From Parabacteroides sp. (GTDB lineage: Bacteria > Bacteroidota > Bacteroidia > Bacteroidales > Tannerellaceae), in the NCBI GenBank assembly GCA_019417325.1, contig DXVO01000038.1, forward strand, positions 124,001 to 188,000: DNA of 64,000 nt. The letters run 5' to 3'. The notes beneath the pieces are model-generated. The model did no database searches, was not told the DNA's origin, and saw only the letters and a list, made by a program, of their open reading frames with translations. The translations under genes and the position numbers were made by a program. The stretch's first letter is position 1. The number at the start of each line of letters is the position of its first letter. Shown piece after piece: positions 25,803-34,799 of the stretch.

Positions 25803-25847
25803 AAAAGTGGTGCTATGAAAATGAACAAGCATCATAGCACCACTTTT
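25803..25847. terminator. Bidirectional terminator
   Basis: Bases 25803-25818 and 25832-25847 form a perfect 16-bp stem (AAAAGTGGTGCTATGA and complement) with a T-run on the plus side and TTTT on the minus side. It lies between convergent genes ending at 25783 and 25872. Confidence 0.9.
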
Positions 25848-25871
25848 TTATTCTATGCCGAAATTATACTC

Positions 25872-27737
25872 TTATTCCAGCTCTACCAACTGGGTATCAG
25901 CCGCAACGATATCGCCTTCTGTTACCAGTATTTGCTTAACAACACCTTTATAATCCGACATGATACTATTTTCCATCTTCATTGCTTCTAAAACCAGCAA
26001 ATCCTGATTCCGATTAATAGCATCACCCACCTTTACCTTGATTGAAAGAATTTTACCTGGCATCGGAGAAGTAATAACATGTCCGGTAATAGGTTGACGC
26101 TTAACCGCCTTTTCTTCTTTCTTTTCAGCCTTGCTTTCTTTTTTTACCACATTCTTAGCTTGTTCGGCTTCATAACGGGCTTTTTTCAGATTCGTCAAAT
26201 ACGTTTTGGCAACAAGAGGGAACAGTTCAAGCAAAAGGACTTCTTTCTCATTCTCAGCAAGTTTGACTCCTCCATATTCTTCCAATACAGGATTGGGCTG
26301 CATCTGGTAATTAGACGTATCATATGGAGTTTCTTCACGTACCCCAGCTATCTTGAAACGGAATTCAGGATCAACAGGAATCGGAGTCTTTCCGTATTCT
26401 CCTTTTACCAGATTAACAAACTGATTGGAAACATTGGAATACATCGGTTTACCATTCTTCAAATCCAACGCACAGTTTACAGCTTGTGCACCTACGATCT
26501 GACTGGTAGGAGTAACCAATGGAGGAAGACCGGCATCCAGACGGACATGAGGTATCAACTCCATCGCCTTTTCCAAAATAGCTTCCGATTTCAATTGTTT
26601 CAACTGGGCAACCATATTGGTATACATACCTCCTGGTATTTCCGCATTTTTCACCAGTTCATTCGGAGCCGGGAAATTGAAATATTTTTCTATAGCATGA
26701 CAAACTTCCAGCAATTCTTCTTCTTTATCCGCACGTGCCAATTCAAGCGCTTTATCAAAAGCCTTATCTATTTCCTCCGGTAGAACATCTATCAATGGAT
26801 TAAACGGCTTTGGGAACTGCTTTACTGCATCATAGGCTTCCAATTCTTTGCGGATGGTAAACAACTCCGCATTGATTTTTGCCACAGTCTCCATATTGGC
26901 AGAAATCTCTATACCCGCTTTCTTACAGAACAGATAAATAAGCTCAACAGCAGGAGCAGCCGGGCCACCTGCAAAATTCCAGATATTCGTATCGACTATA
27001 TCAGCTCCATTGACAATGGCAGACATAACAGATGCCAATCCATAACCAGGAGTACAATGTGTATGGAAGTCAATAGGTACGGATAGATTCTTTTTGAACA
27101 ATTTTATCAAACCGGCTACCCGTTTAGGAGGAATCAGGCCACTCATATCTTTTATAGTGATCATATCTGCTCCTAAAGCTTCCATTTGTTTCGCCTTATC
27201 CAAAAAATACTCGTCAGTAAAAACGGCATGAGGCAGTTTATGCTTCGAAAACATCGAATGCAAACGTTCCTTCATCGAAAAATGGGGATCGATGGTATAA
27301 CAAACAGCACAATCGGCTATGCCACCATACTTCTTTACATATTTAATCGTCGATTTCACGTTATTCACATCGTTCAATGCATCAAAAATACGCATAATTC
27401 CTAAACCGGACTCAATGGAATTTCGACAGAAACCTTCTATAATCTCATCAGTATAAGGACTATACCCGAATAAATTACGCCCTCGAGACAATGCCGTAAG
27501 TTTAGAAGCATCACCCACTGCAGCCTTGATTTTTTCCAAACGATCCCACGGATTTTCATTCAAATAACGCATAACAGAATCCGGAACGGCCCCGCCCCAT
27601 ACTTCCATTGCATAAAAACCTGCATCCTTATAAAAAGGAAGGACACGATCAATTTCTGACTGACTCATACGAGTTGCAAATGAAGATTGTTGACCATCAC
27701 GCAACGTCAAATCACGGATTAAAAGTTTTTTTACCAT
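25872..27737 (-). CDS. oadA: Oxaloacetate decarboxylase alpha subunit / biotin carboxyltransferase protein
   Basis: This 621-residue protein begins with an HMGL-like carboxyltransferase TIM barrel (IRDLTLRDGQQSSFATRM; metal ligands in HTHCTPGYG near residue 225), then a conserved carboxylase domain (~300-460), a Lys/Glu/Ala-rich linker (~510-545) and a biotinyl domain with Lys587 in EAMKMEN. It matches the alpha subunit of the sodium-pumping oxaloacetate decarboxylase, or the carboxyltransferase half of a two-part pyruvate carboxylase (PycB). The membrane beta and gamma subunits are not nearby, so the partner decides which. Monocistronic in this window. Confidence 0.88.
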   Translation of the reverse strand: MVKKLLIRDLTLRDGQQSSFATRMSQSEIDRVLPFYKDAGFYAMEVWGGAVPDSVMRYLNENPWDRLEKIKAAVGDASKLTALSRGRNLFGYSPYTDEIIEGFCRNSIESGLGIMRIFDALNDVNNVKSTIKYVKKYGGIADCAVCYTIDPHFSMKERLHSMFSKHKLPHAVFTDEYFLDKAKQMEALGADMITIKDMSGLIPPKRVAGLIKLFKKNLSVPIDFHTHCTPGYGLASVMSAIVNGADIVDTNIWNFAGGPAAPAVELIYLFCKKAGIEISANMETVAKINAELFTIRKELEAYDAVKQFPKPFNPLIDVLPEEIDKAFDKALELARADKEEELLEVCHAIEKYFNFPAPNELVKNAEIPGGMYTNMVAQLKQLKSEAILEKAMELIPHVRLDAGLPPLVTPTSQIVGAQAVNCALDLKNGKPMYSNVSNQFVNLVKGEYGKTPIPVDPEFRFKIAGVREETPYDTSNYQMQPNPVLEEYGGVKLAENEKEVLLLELFPLVAKTYLTNLKKARYEAEQAKNVVKKESKAEKKEEKAVKRQPITGHVITSPMPGKILSIKVKVGDAINRNQDLLVLEAMKMENSIMSDYKGVVKQILVTEGDIVAADTQLVELE

Positions 27738-28145
27738 AGCATCTTTATTGTTAAGGAATTACACTTATCGGAAAGATGATTTCCTGTTAGGATTCTCTAT
27801 CCATCCGAAAACGGCTGAAATTTATTAAAAACCCAGGATTAAACACCATTTTAACTATTTTTAATTTCAAATTAAAACATATCATTCACAAGAGAGCTTG
27901 TTTATTCTGACGCAGGCCCAAATACACAGCCATATCTAACTATAAAACAATATTTTATGTAATAATATCATTTTTTCACCTGCTACTTTTTCATTTAGCT
28001 CTTGTTTTGTAATAACTCATCTATTTGTGAAATTGTTCAATTGCAAAAAAATCTATTGCATAACTCTATAAAAAATAGAAAAATATCCTATTCGCATTTA
28101 TCTCCAAACAATGGCAGACGATATAAATTTAAAATGGGAAATACC
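27738..28145. other. Divergent intergenic region, no gene
   Basis: Some 400 AT-rich bases between oadA and the deaminase gene. A short plus-strand frame at 28002-28229 overlaps the deaminase promoter and has no protein-like features. No clear -7 box faces oadA. Nothing else is recognised. Confidence 0.5.
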
Positions 28146-28176
28146 TTGGTTAATCCATTTATACTCACTACATTTG
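28146..28176 (+). promoter_or_regulatory. Promoter of the exported deaminase gene
   Basis: TTG at 28146, 20 bases, then TACATTTG at 28169-28176. Both elements fit the consensus; the start near 28183 gives a ~43-base leader. Confidence 0.7.
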
Positions 28177-28225
28177 TATACAAAACTCAAATAACACTGT
28201 ATAATTTTACAAACTTTATAACTTT

Positions 28226-29074
28226 ATGAAAACAACAATCATGGCTATTTGCTTACTACTTACTGTTTGCATATCCGCTAACTCCAAACCGATTAACCAA
28301 CTCAGTATTGAAGAAGAAAGAAATCATATCCTTTCACTGGCAGCAATGGCATATGTCTATCAAGACTGGCAAAGGAAAGACATATCCCCATCGAGAGGAT
28401 ACAATATCGGAGCGTTGTTATACGATTCAAAAGGTGATTCCATCATCGCTTTTGAAAGAAATTCCGTTAATCAATACAATGATAAAACACAACATGCCGA
28501 AGTTCGTTTGATGCAAGGCTATATGAAAAAGTATTCTAAACCTTATCTGGATGGATTACAAATTATAACCACCCTGGAACCGTGTATGATGTGTTCGGGT
28601 ATGATGACATTCCTCATGGTAGATACAACTAAATATGTACAAGAAGACCCTGAGTTTGGAAAAAATATCGAAAGACTGGCTATGCCATGGACCGATCCTG
28701 AAGGACATGTGTACCAACCGAACGAGCGGTGTACAAGAATCAAATCTATTTTAGCAGATTATCCGGGTCCCAGCTCCGATCTGAATATGGCATATAAGAG
28801 ATATATAAAAGAAAAGCCTCAGGGAAGCATGTCTGACTTTCTATATTCAGAAGAGGCATGGAATATCTATGATTTCTGGGTAGAAGTGCTGGAACTATGG
28901 AGTTGTGTCCATGTTGAAAACGCCAAATTATTGGAGAATATAAAAAGTCTGTTAAATAAAAGAACGGTACATGATAGTTCCCCTTATGGAGACAAAGCAT
29001 TCAAAAAGAACATAGAGCTTTTGAAAATCACGAGCAAAAAAAAGAACATCGTACTATCCGGTTACAAATTCTAA
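28226..29074 (+). CDS. Exported cytidine-deaminase-fold protein
   Basis: This 282-residue protein has a signal peptide (MKTTIMAICLLLTVCISANS) followed by a zinc-dependent deaminase domain: HAEVRLMQ (His90-Ala-Glu92) and LEPCMMCSGMM (Cys120, Cys123), the complete HxE/PCxxC zinc and catalytic set. The N-terminal part RGYNIGALLYDSKGDSIIAF matches the first strands of nucleoside or tRNA-type deaminases. The C-terminal 100 residues are charged and match nothing I know. Deaminases of this superfamily act on bases, nucleosides or nucleic acids and are normally cytoplasmic, so export is unusual; secreted members are often toxins. It is followed after 87 bases by another exported enzyme. Confidence 0.75.
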   Translation: MKTTIMAICLLLTVCISANSKPINQLSIEEERNHILSLAAMAYVYQDWQRKDISPSRGYNIGALLYDSKGDSIIAFERNSVNQYNDKTQHAEVRLMQGYMKKYSKPYLDGLQIITTLEPCMMCSGMMTFLMVDTTKYVQEDPEFGKNIERLAMPWTDPEGHVYQPNERCTRIKSILADYPGPSSDLNMAYKRYIKEKPQGSMSDFLYSEEAWNIYDFWVEVLELWSCVHVENAKLLENIKSLLNKRTVHDSSPYGDKAFKKNIELLKITSKKKNIVLSGYKF

Positions 29075-29111
29075 CTTCATAAGCAACTATCAATAAACAA
29101 TAGTAATATAA

Positions 29112-29156
29112 ATAATTAATATCTTTGTGCGGAAATATCACAAAGATATTAATTAT
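29112..29156. promoter_or_regulatory. 18-bp perfect dyad carrying -7 boxes on both strands
   Basis: Bases 29112-29129 and 29139-29156 are exact reverse complements around a 9-base loop. Each arm contains TATCTTTG, a -7 box, so the plus-strand box (29120-29127) faces the hydrolase gene at 29162 and a mirror box faces the deaminase gene end. It may be an operator over the promoter, a leader hairpin or a terminator. Confidence 0.55.
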
Positions 29157-29161
29157 ACATT

Positions 29162-30280
29162 ATGAAAAATACAAGCAAATTGATCTGCGGATGTTTTTTG
29201 TGTGCATCCGCTTTTTCTTTATCAGCCCGAAACGAACAACCATTATCCATTAATTACATGGATATTCCTACAAACTGTATTCTTACTGAGCCAGGAAAAT
29301 CAGCTAAACCTTTACCACGTACAAAAGCTTCTGCCGGATTCTCAAAAGCAATGGCTAACTACCTGAAAGCAGTAGAAAGTTCCAAACAGGATTTACACAG
29401 CATTATGGTTCTTCAACATGGCAAAGTGCTTGCCGAAAAATGGATGGGTGAAGGTGCCGCCAACAAACCCCACATTTTATATTCGGTAAGTAAAACTTTC
29501 ACTGCAACAGCTATTGGTTTTGCAGTTTCTGAAGGTAAATTAAAAGTAACAGATAAAGTTATCTCTTTTTTCCCGGATAAACTTCCGGCAGAAATAAGTC
29601 CTAACTTGGAAGAAATGAGCATACAGGATTTATTAACAATGTCTTGTGGACATGATACAGACCCGACAAATAGTATCCGGAAACAGGAAGGCGTTGACTG
29701 GGTTAAGGAATTTTTATCAGTTCCGGTAGAACACAAACCCGGTACATACTTCGTCTACAACAGTATGGGAACCTATATGCTATCGGCTATTCTCCAAAAA
29801 GTAACAGGAGAAAAAATCGTAGACTACCTATCTACCAGACTATTCCAACCCCTGTCCATCGCATACCCTCAATGGGACGAAAGCCCTCAAGGTATTAATT
29901 GTGGCGGATGGGGATTATATCTGAAAACGGAAGATATGGCAAAAATGGGACAATTATTTCTCCAAAATGGTGTTTGGGAAGGGAAGCAGCTACTACCTGT
30001 TGCATGGATAAAAGAAGCCACCACTTCCAAAATAGCTTCTTTACCCGCAGGCATACGCCCGGAAAATGTAAAAATGAAGCCGGAAGATTGTGACTGGTTA
30101 CAAGGCTATTGTTATCAAATGTGGCGTTGCCGCCATAATGGAGTCCGTGCAGACGGAGCCAGCGGGCAATACATTATCATATTACCGGAAAAAGATACCG
30201 TAATTGCCGTAACAGCCGATATTGGGGATATGCAAGCAGAACTCAACCTGATTTGGGAACATATCCTACCTGCTTTATAA
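29162..30280 (+). CDS. Exported serine hydrolase of the beta-lactamase/penicillin-binding protein family
   Basis: This 372-residue protein has a signal peptide (MKNTSKLICGCFLCASAFSLSA) and the class C beta-lactamase-like fold. The SxxK motif is Ser108-Val-Ser-Lys111 (YSVSKTFTAT), the second motif is Tyr199-Asn-Ser, and a DGASGQY segment near residue 325 takes the place of the KTG/HxG box. Such proteins include esterases, D-amino-acid amidases and peptidases; true beta-lactamase activity is not implied. It lies 43 bases upstream of the Dabb-domain gene and probably shares a transcript. Confidence 0.88.
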   Translation: MKNTSKLICGCFLCASAFSLSARNEQPLSINYMDIPTNCILTEPGKSAKPLPRTKASAGFSKAMANYLKAVESSKQDLHSIMVLQHGKVLAEKWMGEGAANKPHILYSVSKTFTATAIGFAVSEGKLKVTDKVISFFPDKLPAEISPNLEEMSIQDLLTMSCGHDTDPTNSIRKQEGVDWVKEFLSVPVEHKPGTYFVYNSMGTYMLSAILQKVTGEKIVDYLSTRLFQPLSIAYPQWDESPQGINCGGWGLYLKTEDMAKMGQLFLQNGVWEGKQLLPVAWIKEATTSKIASLPAGIRPENVKMKPEDCDWLQGYCYQMWRCRHNGVRADGASGQYIIILPEKDTVIAVTADIGDMQAELNLIWEHILPAL

Positions 30281-30322
30281 CTATCTGTTAAACATTTTAT
30301 TATTTGTAATATAAAAAATTGT

Positions 30323-30715
30323 ATGAAGAAAATTGTATTCGGACTTTTTACTATCTCATTAATACTAGTATCCGTATTGATGGTTGATTGCGCAGGCCCC
30401 CAAAAGCCGGAGAAAGTCCTCCGCCATGTAGTAATGTTAGGATTTAAACCGGAAGTTTCTGCTGAACAAATAAAAAAAGTAGAAGATGCCTTTAGAGCCC
30501 TTCCTTCCCAAATCGATTTAATAAAAGGCTACGAATGGGGTACGGATTGTAGCCCGGAAGGACTGCAACACGGATTAACCCATTGCTTCTTTCTGACGTT
30601 CTACTCTGAGGAAGACCGTGATACCTATCTGATCCATCCTGCCCACACTGCTTTTGGAAAAGTTTTAGGAAACAAAGCATCAGCCATTACTGTTGTTGAC
30701 TACTGGACAAAATAA
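30323..30715 (+). CDS. Exported Dabb-domain (stress-responsive A/B barrel) protein
   Basis: This 130-residue protein has an N-terminal hydrophobic signal ending MVDCAG, which could be a lipoprotein site (Cys24) although Asp at -1 is unusual, or simply a membrane anchor. Residues ~34-128 form a Dabb domain (LRHVVMLGFKPEVS at its start, HPAHTAFGKVL in the middle), a small dimeric alpha/beta barrel. The biochemical role of exported Dabb proteins is unknown. It follows the hydrolase gene by 43 bases and ends at a hairpin. Confidence 0.82.
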   Translation: MKKIVFGLFTISLILVSVLMVDCAGPQKPEKVLRHVVMLGFKPEVSAEQIKKVEDAFRALPSQIDLIKGYEWGTDCSPEGLQHGLTHCFFLTFYSEEDRDTYLIHPAHTAFGKVLGNKASAITVVDYWTK

Positions 30716-30720
30716 TATAA

Positions 30721-30755
30721 GCCGGATTACATTTAGATACAAATTGTAATCCGGC
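30721..30755. terminator. Hairpin between convergent genes
   Basis: GCCGGATTACA (30721-30731) and TGTAATCCGGC (30745-30755) form a perfect 11-bp stem with a 13-base loop between the Dabb gene and the TonB-type gene. T-runs are weak on both sides. Confidence 0.6.
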
Positions 30756-30793
30756 CTTACTCTATTCACAACTTCCTCCCTCTTGCTATTCTA

Positions 30794-33169
30794 TCAAGAT
30801 TTCCCGAATCGGGAAGCATCAACAGGCTCATGCTGTTTTTTCTTATAACCACCGAATTTATATATGAAAGAAACCATAAAACAACGTGTATCGTCTATTT
30901 TATATAGATTACTATACTGTCCCGCCTGGTCAATTACTATAGAACGAGGATGGTTGCTTCGGAAGATATTATTACATTTCAGCATCAGAATAGCCTTATC
31001 ATCGGCAAATTGCCACTTTAAAGCTGTCGAAACATCATAAAGCGAACCAAGATCATACAACCCCTGAACACCTCCTGTTACATAATAGCCATTCAAATCC
31101 AACTTCAGATTCGGACGGGATTTAGAAATTGTAAACGTATTATTCAAAGTAAATTGCCCCGTATATTTCTTATTGTTAAATGATAAGTCATGAAAATGAG
31201 AAGCTTTTTCCTGTGCACGGATACCCACTGCCGTAAACTGGGAATTCATAAAAGAACCTATACGGAACGGTACAACAAATCCCAAACCAAACTGTAATTG
31301 ATAGTCTATATTTTCAAAACGAAATATATTTTTCAACTCCGAAGTACTTTGATAAGGAAGCTGGGCAAAATAATCAGGACTATAATTGAAGAATGCCAAT
31401 AATGTATACTTTTGATTGAAGATGTAAAGCAACTGCCCATCATATGAACGGAAAGGTTTCAGTTCCGGATTACCCATAATTTCCGAATAAGAATTTAAAG
31501 GAGTTACCTGAGGTGTTACTGCCCAGTAAGATGGGTAATTTTTTTCACTATTCACAGTCAATTGCAATATATGTTTTGGGCTAAAAACATAGCTTAAAGA
31601 AGCATTCGGAAACAGAGCCCAGTCGTTCCAAAGCGTAGAATGCTTGCCATTCGTTTCATAATTTGATTTGAAGTACTCGGTCTTCAATGAAACAGTTGCA
31701 GAAAAATGTTCCCCAAACCCTTTGGAAACCTCGGCAAAAACATTTCCACTATCCTCTGTTTGACGATTATTTCTCTGCGCTTCAATATCCGGTTCATACC
31801 CATTCCCTTTGTCATATAAATATTCAATATATGTTTCGGATGATGCCAAACTGCCATGAATACCATAATTTAAAGACCAGCCGGTTTCAAATATGTGGCT
31901 ATGATTCAGGAACAATGCCAATTGAGAAATATCCTGTTTGGTATTGTTCTGCATATCTGTCAACAGGTTATTTTCGGCATATTCCTTAAAAACCTGGGAC
32001 GAAGGCGAATGATAACACGTAAAATCACCTCCTGCCATAATTCCCATATGGCCATCATACTGGAAACGGACATTATGCAATGTATTTTTATCATCAGAAA
32101 CAGTACTGCTGAAACGTTTATCTATCGAGTTATCATTCGTTTTTAAACGTTGGTATTCAGTTATAGCCGTACGGTTGTTATCGGACTTCCCCGGGTTTAG
32201 AAAATAAGCGGCAGAAAGTTTGTCTTTATTTTTAAACGTATAATCCATCCCCAAGCGTACAGTTCCTATTGTTCGCTTGGACGCTCCGACTCCTGCCTGA
32301 TTGATTTCCGTAACCTGCTCCTTCAACGTATGGCGGGCAAAAATCTCTTCTCCCGTAAACTCACGCCCTTTATATCCATCAATAAGAAAATCTACATTTA
32401 GCCCGGATACACTATACAATAAATTAGCCCTGACTTTTCCCCCGGCATAATGCTTTTGCATATAATCGAGTTCGGCTTCTCCCTGCAATGCATTATCAAC
32501 TGTGGCACCTTTATCTAAAATAACATTGATCAAGGCGCCTTTTACATTATATTTAGCCGGGGCATTATACATCACCTCCACATGCTGCACCCTCGAAGCC
32601 GGCATCGTCTTCAATAAATTAATCAGTTGTTCCACCGACATCGTAGTTAATTGCCCGTTTAATATAATAGCCGGACTCCCCGCCCCAAGCAACTGAATTG
32701 TTTCATCTGTACTAATTATTCCCGGAATCTGTTTTACTACTTCAAAGGCATTACTGACAGACTTTCCTGCCATTAATTGAGGCACATCATATTTGAGTGC
32801 CCCATTTTCTACTTTTACCTGTGGACGCTCAGCTTTCACCTCAACCCCCTCCAAGACATAACCTTTTTCCTCCAACCGGATAATACCTACTTCATCCGAT
32901 GTAATTTCTTTTTGAGCCGGTTCATATAACACATGTTGAAATAAAAGACAGGTAGGATATGCAACTTGCCGATTAAAACGAAACTCCCCCAAACTATCCG
33001 TCACCACTGCATCTATATAAACTGAATCCATTGTTTGTAAAACAACTGCTACACTTTCTACCGGTTTGTCCTGTATATCAACAACTCTTCCCCGAATATT
33101 GCTTTGTGCATATCCGGCAACATGTATAGTCATCAAAAATAACAGGTAATAATAGTGTTTCCATTTCAT
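30794..33169 (-). CDS. TonB-dependent-receptor-like outer membrane beta-barrel protein
   Basis: This 791-residue protein has a signal peptide (MKWKHYYYLLFLMTIHVAGYA), a carboxypeptidase-regulatory-like domain (residues ~23-100, SNIRGRVVDIQDKPVESVAVVL), a plug-like domain (~110-220, with IPGIISTDETIQLLGAGSPAIILNG-type sequence) and a C-terminal barrel (OMP_b-brl_3 type) of alternating aromatic strands. Such proteins sit in the outer membrane and move or bind unknown ligands. No SusD partner is nearby and no sigma/anti-sigma pair, so it is not a standard glycan-uptake locus. Confidence 0.88.
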   Translation of the reverse strand: MKWKHYYYLLFLMTIHVAGYAQSNIRGRVVDIQDKPVESVAVVLQTMDSVYIDAVVTDSLGEFRFNRQVAYPTCLLFQHVLYEPAQKEITSDEVGIIRLEEKGYVLEGVEVKAERPQVKVENGALKYDVPQLMAGKSVSNAFEVVKQIPGIISTDETIQLLGAGSPAIILNGQLTTMSVEQLINLLKTMPASRVQHVEVMYNAPAKYNVKGALINVILDKGATVDNALQGEAELDYMQKHYAGGKVRANLLYSVSGLNVDFLIDGYKGREFTGEEIFARHTLKEQVTEINQAGVGASKRTIGTVRLGMDYTFKNKDKLSAAYFLNPGKSDNNRTAITEYQRLKTNDNSIDKRFSSTVSDDKNTLHNVRFQYDGHMGIMAGGDFTCYHSPSSQVFKEYAENNLLTDMQNNTKQDISQLALFLNHSHIFETGWSLNYGIHGSLASSETYIEYLYDKGNGYEPDIEAQRNNRQTEDSGNVFAEVSKGFGEHFSATVSLKTEYFKSNYETNGKHSTLWNDWALFPNASLSYVFSPKHILQLTVNSEKNYPSYWAVTPQVTPLNSYSEIMGNPELKPFRSYDGQLLYIFNQKYTLLAFFNYSPDYFAQLPYQSTSELKNIFRFENIDYQLQFGLGFVVPFRIGSFMNSQFTAVGIRAQEKASHFHDLSFNNKKYTGQFTLNNTFTISKSRPNLKLDLNGYYVTGGVQGLYDLGSLYDVSTALKWQFADDKAILMLKCNNIFRSNHPRSIVIDQAGQYSNLYKIDDTRCFMVSFIYKFGGYKKKQHEPVDASRFGKS

Positions 33170-33318
33170 ATTCGTTCTATTTTATTTATATCACAAAAGA
33201 AACGGATTCACCCGAGAAACTATGTTATCACTCACTTATGGAGTGTTATCTAGTATTATCAAACAATGAGCACAATATGAAGAATCGATTCCGGTTAAAT
33301 GAAAATCACAAAAGAAGA

Positions 33319-33588
33319 TTACTTACTGATCTTCTTCAAAGCCTGTGCCAACTGATCCGGGCAAGAAGTACCACGTTCACGGCAATCGATCCCCTCCAAA
33401 CGCCGGATGGCATCCTGTACATTCATTCCTACCAACAACTTAGAAAGCCCTTGGGTATTTCCCTGGCAACCGCCCACTATTTGTACTCCCTTAATCACTT
33501 CATCCTCCGAATCAATAATCATCATCTTCGAGCAAACACCTCCTACCGGTGTATAGGTAACACGCTGCTTATTCATTTTATCCTTCAT
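33319..33588 (-). CDS. TSCPD-domain protein (TIGR03905 type)
   Basis: The 89-residue product (MKDKMNKQRVTYTPVGGVCSK) carries conserved Cys in GGVCSK and GGCQGNTQGL and the TSCPDQLAQAL motif that names the domain, also seen at the end of some ribonucleotide reductases. The function is not known; the cysteines suggest metal binding. The frame stays open to 33651, but a -7 box at 33605-33612 makes an internal start (33588 or 33576) more likely. Confidence 0.8.
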   Translation of the reverse strand: MKDKMNKQRVTYTPVGGVCSKMMIIDSEDEVIKGVQIVGGCQGNTQGLSKLLVGMNVQDAIRRLEGIDCRERGTSCPDQLAQALKKISK

Positions 33589-33604
33589 TTTTAATAATCG
33601 AATA

Positions 33605-33612
33605 CAAAGGTA
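33605..33612 (-). promoter_or_regulatory. -7 box for the TSCPD gene
   Basis: The minus strand reads TACCTTTG (TAnnTTTG). No -33 TTG is present at the usual distance. Confidence 0.45.
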
Positions 33613-33883
33613 TAAATAAAACAGAAGAACTAAAATCTGCCGTCTATGCACCTATTATCTCCCTTGTTTCATAAAAAAACTTATAATATCCCTGTTTTAA
33701 AGGAAATAAATAGTGCACATTCCAAATATTATGCTTTCCTTTGTAGCCGAAACAATAAAAGATTTATTTCGCTCTGAACTCTCACATGTATTTCCTCGGT
33801 TGTTAACACTGAGTATCTCCATTTCTGATTAAGGACTATCTAAACTGTATTGTTAAATTATTAATTTTTTTATTTTTATATCT

Positions 33884-34129
33884 ATGAACATGTATGTTGG
33901 AAACCTTAACTACCAGGTTAGGGAATCAGATTTGAGAGAAGTAATGGAAGAGTACGGAACAGTTGAATCAGTAAAATTGATCATTGACCGCGACACAAGA
34001 AGATCTAAAGGTTTCGCTTTCGTTGAAATGCCAGAAGCTTCTGAAGCAAAAAAAGCTATCGATGATTTGAACGGAGCAGAATATGCCGGCCGCCCGATGG
34101 TAGTTAAAGAAGCACTTCCAAGAAACTAA
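33884..34129 (+). CDS. RNA-binding protein with one RRM domain
   Basis: This 81-residue protein is a single RNA recognition motif: RNP2 MYVGNL (residues 3-8) and RNP1 KGFAFVEM (42-49) are intact, with aromatic residues at the RNA-stacking positions. Small RRM proteins of this kind are common in Bacteroidetes and cyanobacteria and are thought to act on mRNA fate. The gene is monocistronic, with an AT-rich leader and a strong terminator. Confidence 0.93.
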   Translation: MNMYVGNLNYQVRESDLREVMEEYGTVESVKLIIDRDTRRSKGFAFVEMPEASEAKKAIDDLNGAEYAGRPMVVKEALPRN

Positions 34130-34154
34130 TTGGTAAAATATATATTACCTATTG

Positions 34155-34189
34155 AAAAGGATATGTCCCGCGGACATATCCTTTTTTTC
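34155..34189 (+). terminator. Terminator of the RRM gene
   Basis: AAAAGGATATGTCC (34155-34168), a 3-base loop, then GGACATATCCTTTT (34172-34185) form a 14-bp stem followed by more T. It lies 25 bases after the stop codon. Confidence 0.93.
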
Positions 34190-34541
34190 TTTTAATAAGA
34201 TGGAAGTCCCTAAAACAATATCATAAACACGTTATGGGAAATACGAACAAACGACTGCTCCAGGAATCCCGATATCCGGTTTTTGCCCGTTAAATTTCTC
34301 ATTACAAATAAATTTATTAGTGAGCAGGGGGTATGGCACAATGTTGACTACCCAAAACCTACAGACTAACAACCATTTATAACACCTTACAAATTCAAAG
34401 CGAACACCCTGGATGAACACTCCTCTTTAATATAGAAGGAAGATTCTTCTTATAACTATTTATAAATCGGGATTTTCTTGTTTTTTTTAAGAATACATCA
34501 TTGTACCATCCTACACCACAAAGATGAAGCTTCTTCCCTAT

Positions 34542-34609
34542 TTTCAAACCATAGGTGTTTTGATTTTAAAACATATATGTTTTGAATGCAAAACACCTAT
34601 GGTTTGAAA
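34542..34609. repeat. Palindromic element, family A, copy 2
   Basis: The outer arms (34542-34562 and 34589-34609) are a perfect 21-bp inverted repeat around CCATAGGTGTTTTG. The centre holds the perfect palindrome AAAACATATATGTTTT (34568-34583). Together three palindromic units, as in copies 1 and 3. Confidence 0.85.
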
Positions 34610-34639
34610 TGAAGGCAAGTCTATTATTTTCTTAATCAT

Positions 34640-34679
34640 TAATGGTTTCTAATCGACTCTAATGGTCGCTATCCGACTC
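34640..34679 (+). repeat. Tandem 20-base repeat upstream of folC
   Basis: TAATGGTTTCTAATCGACTC (34640-34659) is followed directly by TAATGGTCGCTATCCGACTC (34660-34679), identical at 16 of 20 positions. The pair ends 18 bases before a -7 box (34698-34705), so it covers the -33 region, where a direct-repeat-binding regulator could sit. Confidence 0.55.
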
Positions 34680-34799
34680 CGGGATTATTACCTGTGATAT
34701 CTTTGTTGTGTAATAATTAACACGAGATTCAATCATCGATATTCGTCTTTCCGTCCGTACTATTTTAAACAAATGCTTTTTTCCTACAGTATTTGTATC

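Larger units (their letters stand above)
34190..34792. other. Gene-free stretch before folC
   Basis: About 600 bases without a credible gene. It contains the palindromic element at 34542-34609, a 20-base imperfect tandem repeat (34640-34679) and a -7 box TATCTTTG at 34698-34705. Confidence 0.55.

Noticed and set aside
28002..28229. 75-residue open frame before the deaminase gene
   Set aside because: It runs through the promoter at 28146-28176 and has Asn/Lys/Phe-rich composition expected of AT-rich non-coding DNA.
29162..30280. Antibiotic-resistance beta-lactamase
   Set aside because: The SxxK and Tyr motifs are shared by esterases and peptidases of the same fold, the third motif differs, and nothing in context suggests resistance.
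34232..34420. 62-residue minus-strand open frame after the RRM gene
   Set aside because: No start context, no family likeness and no neighbour relation.
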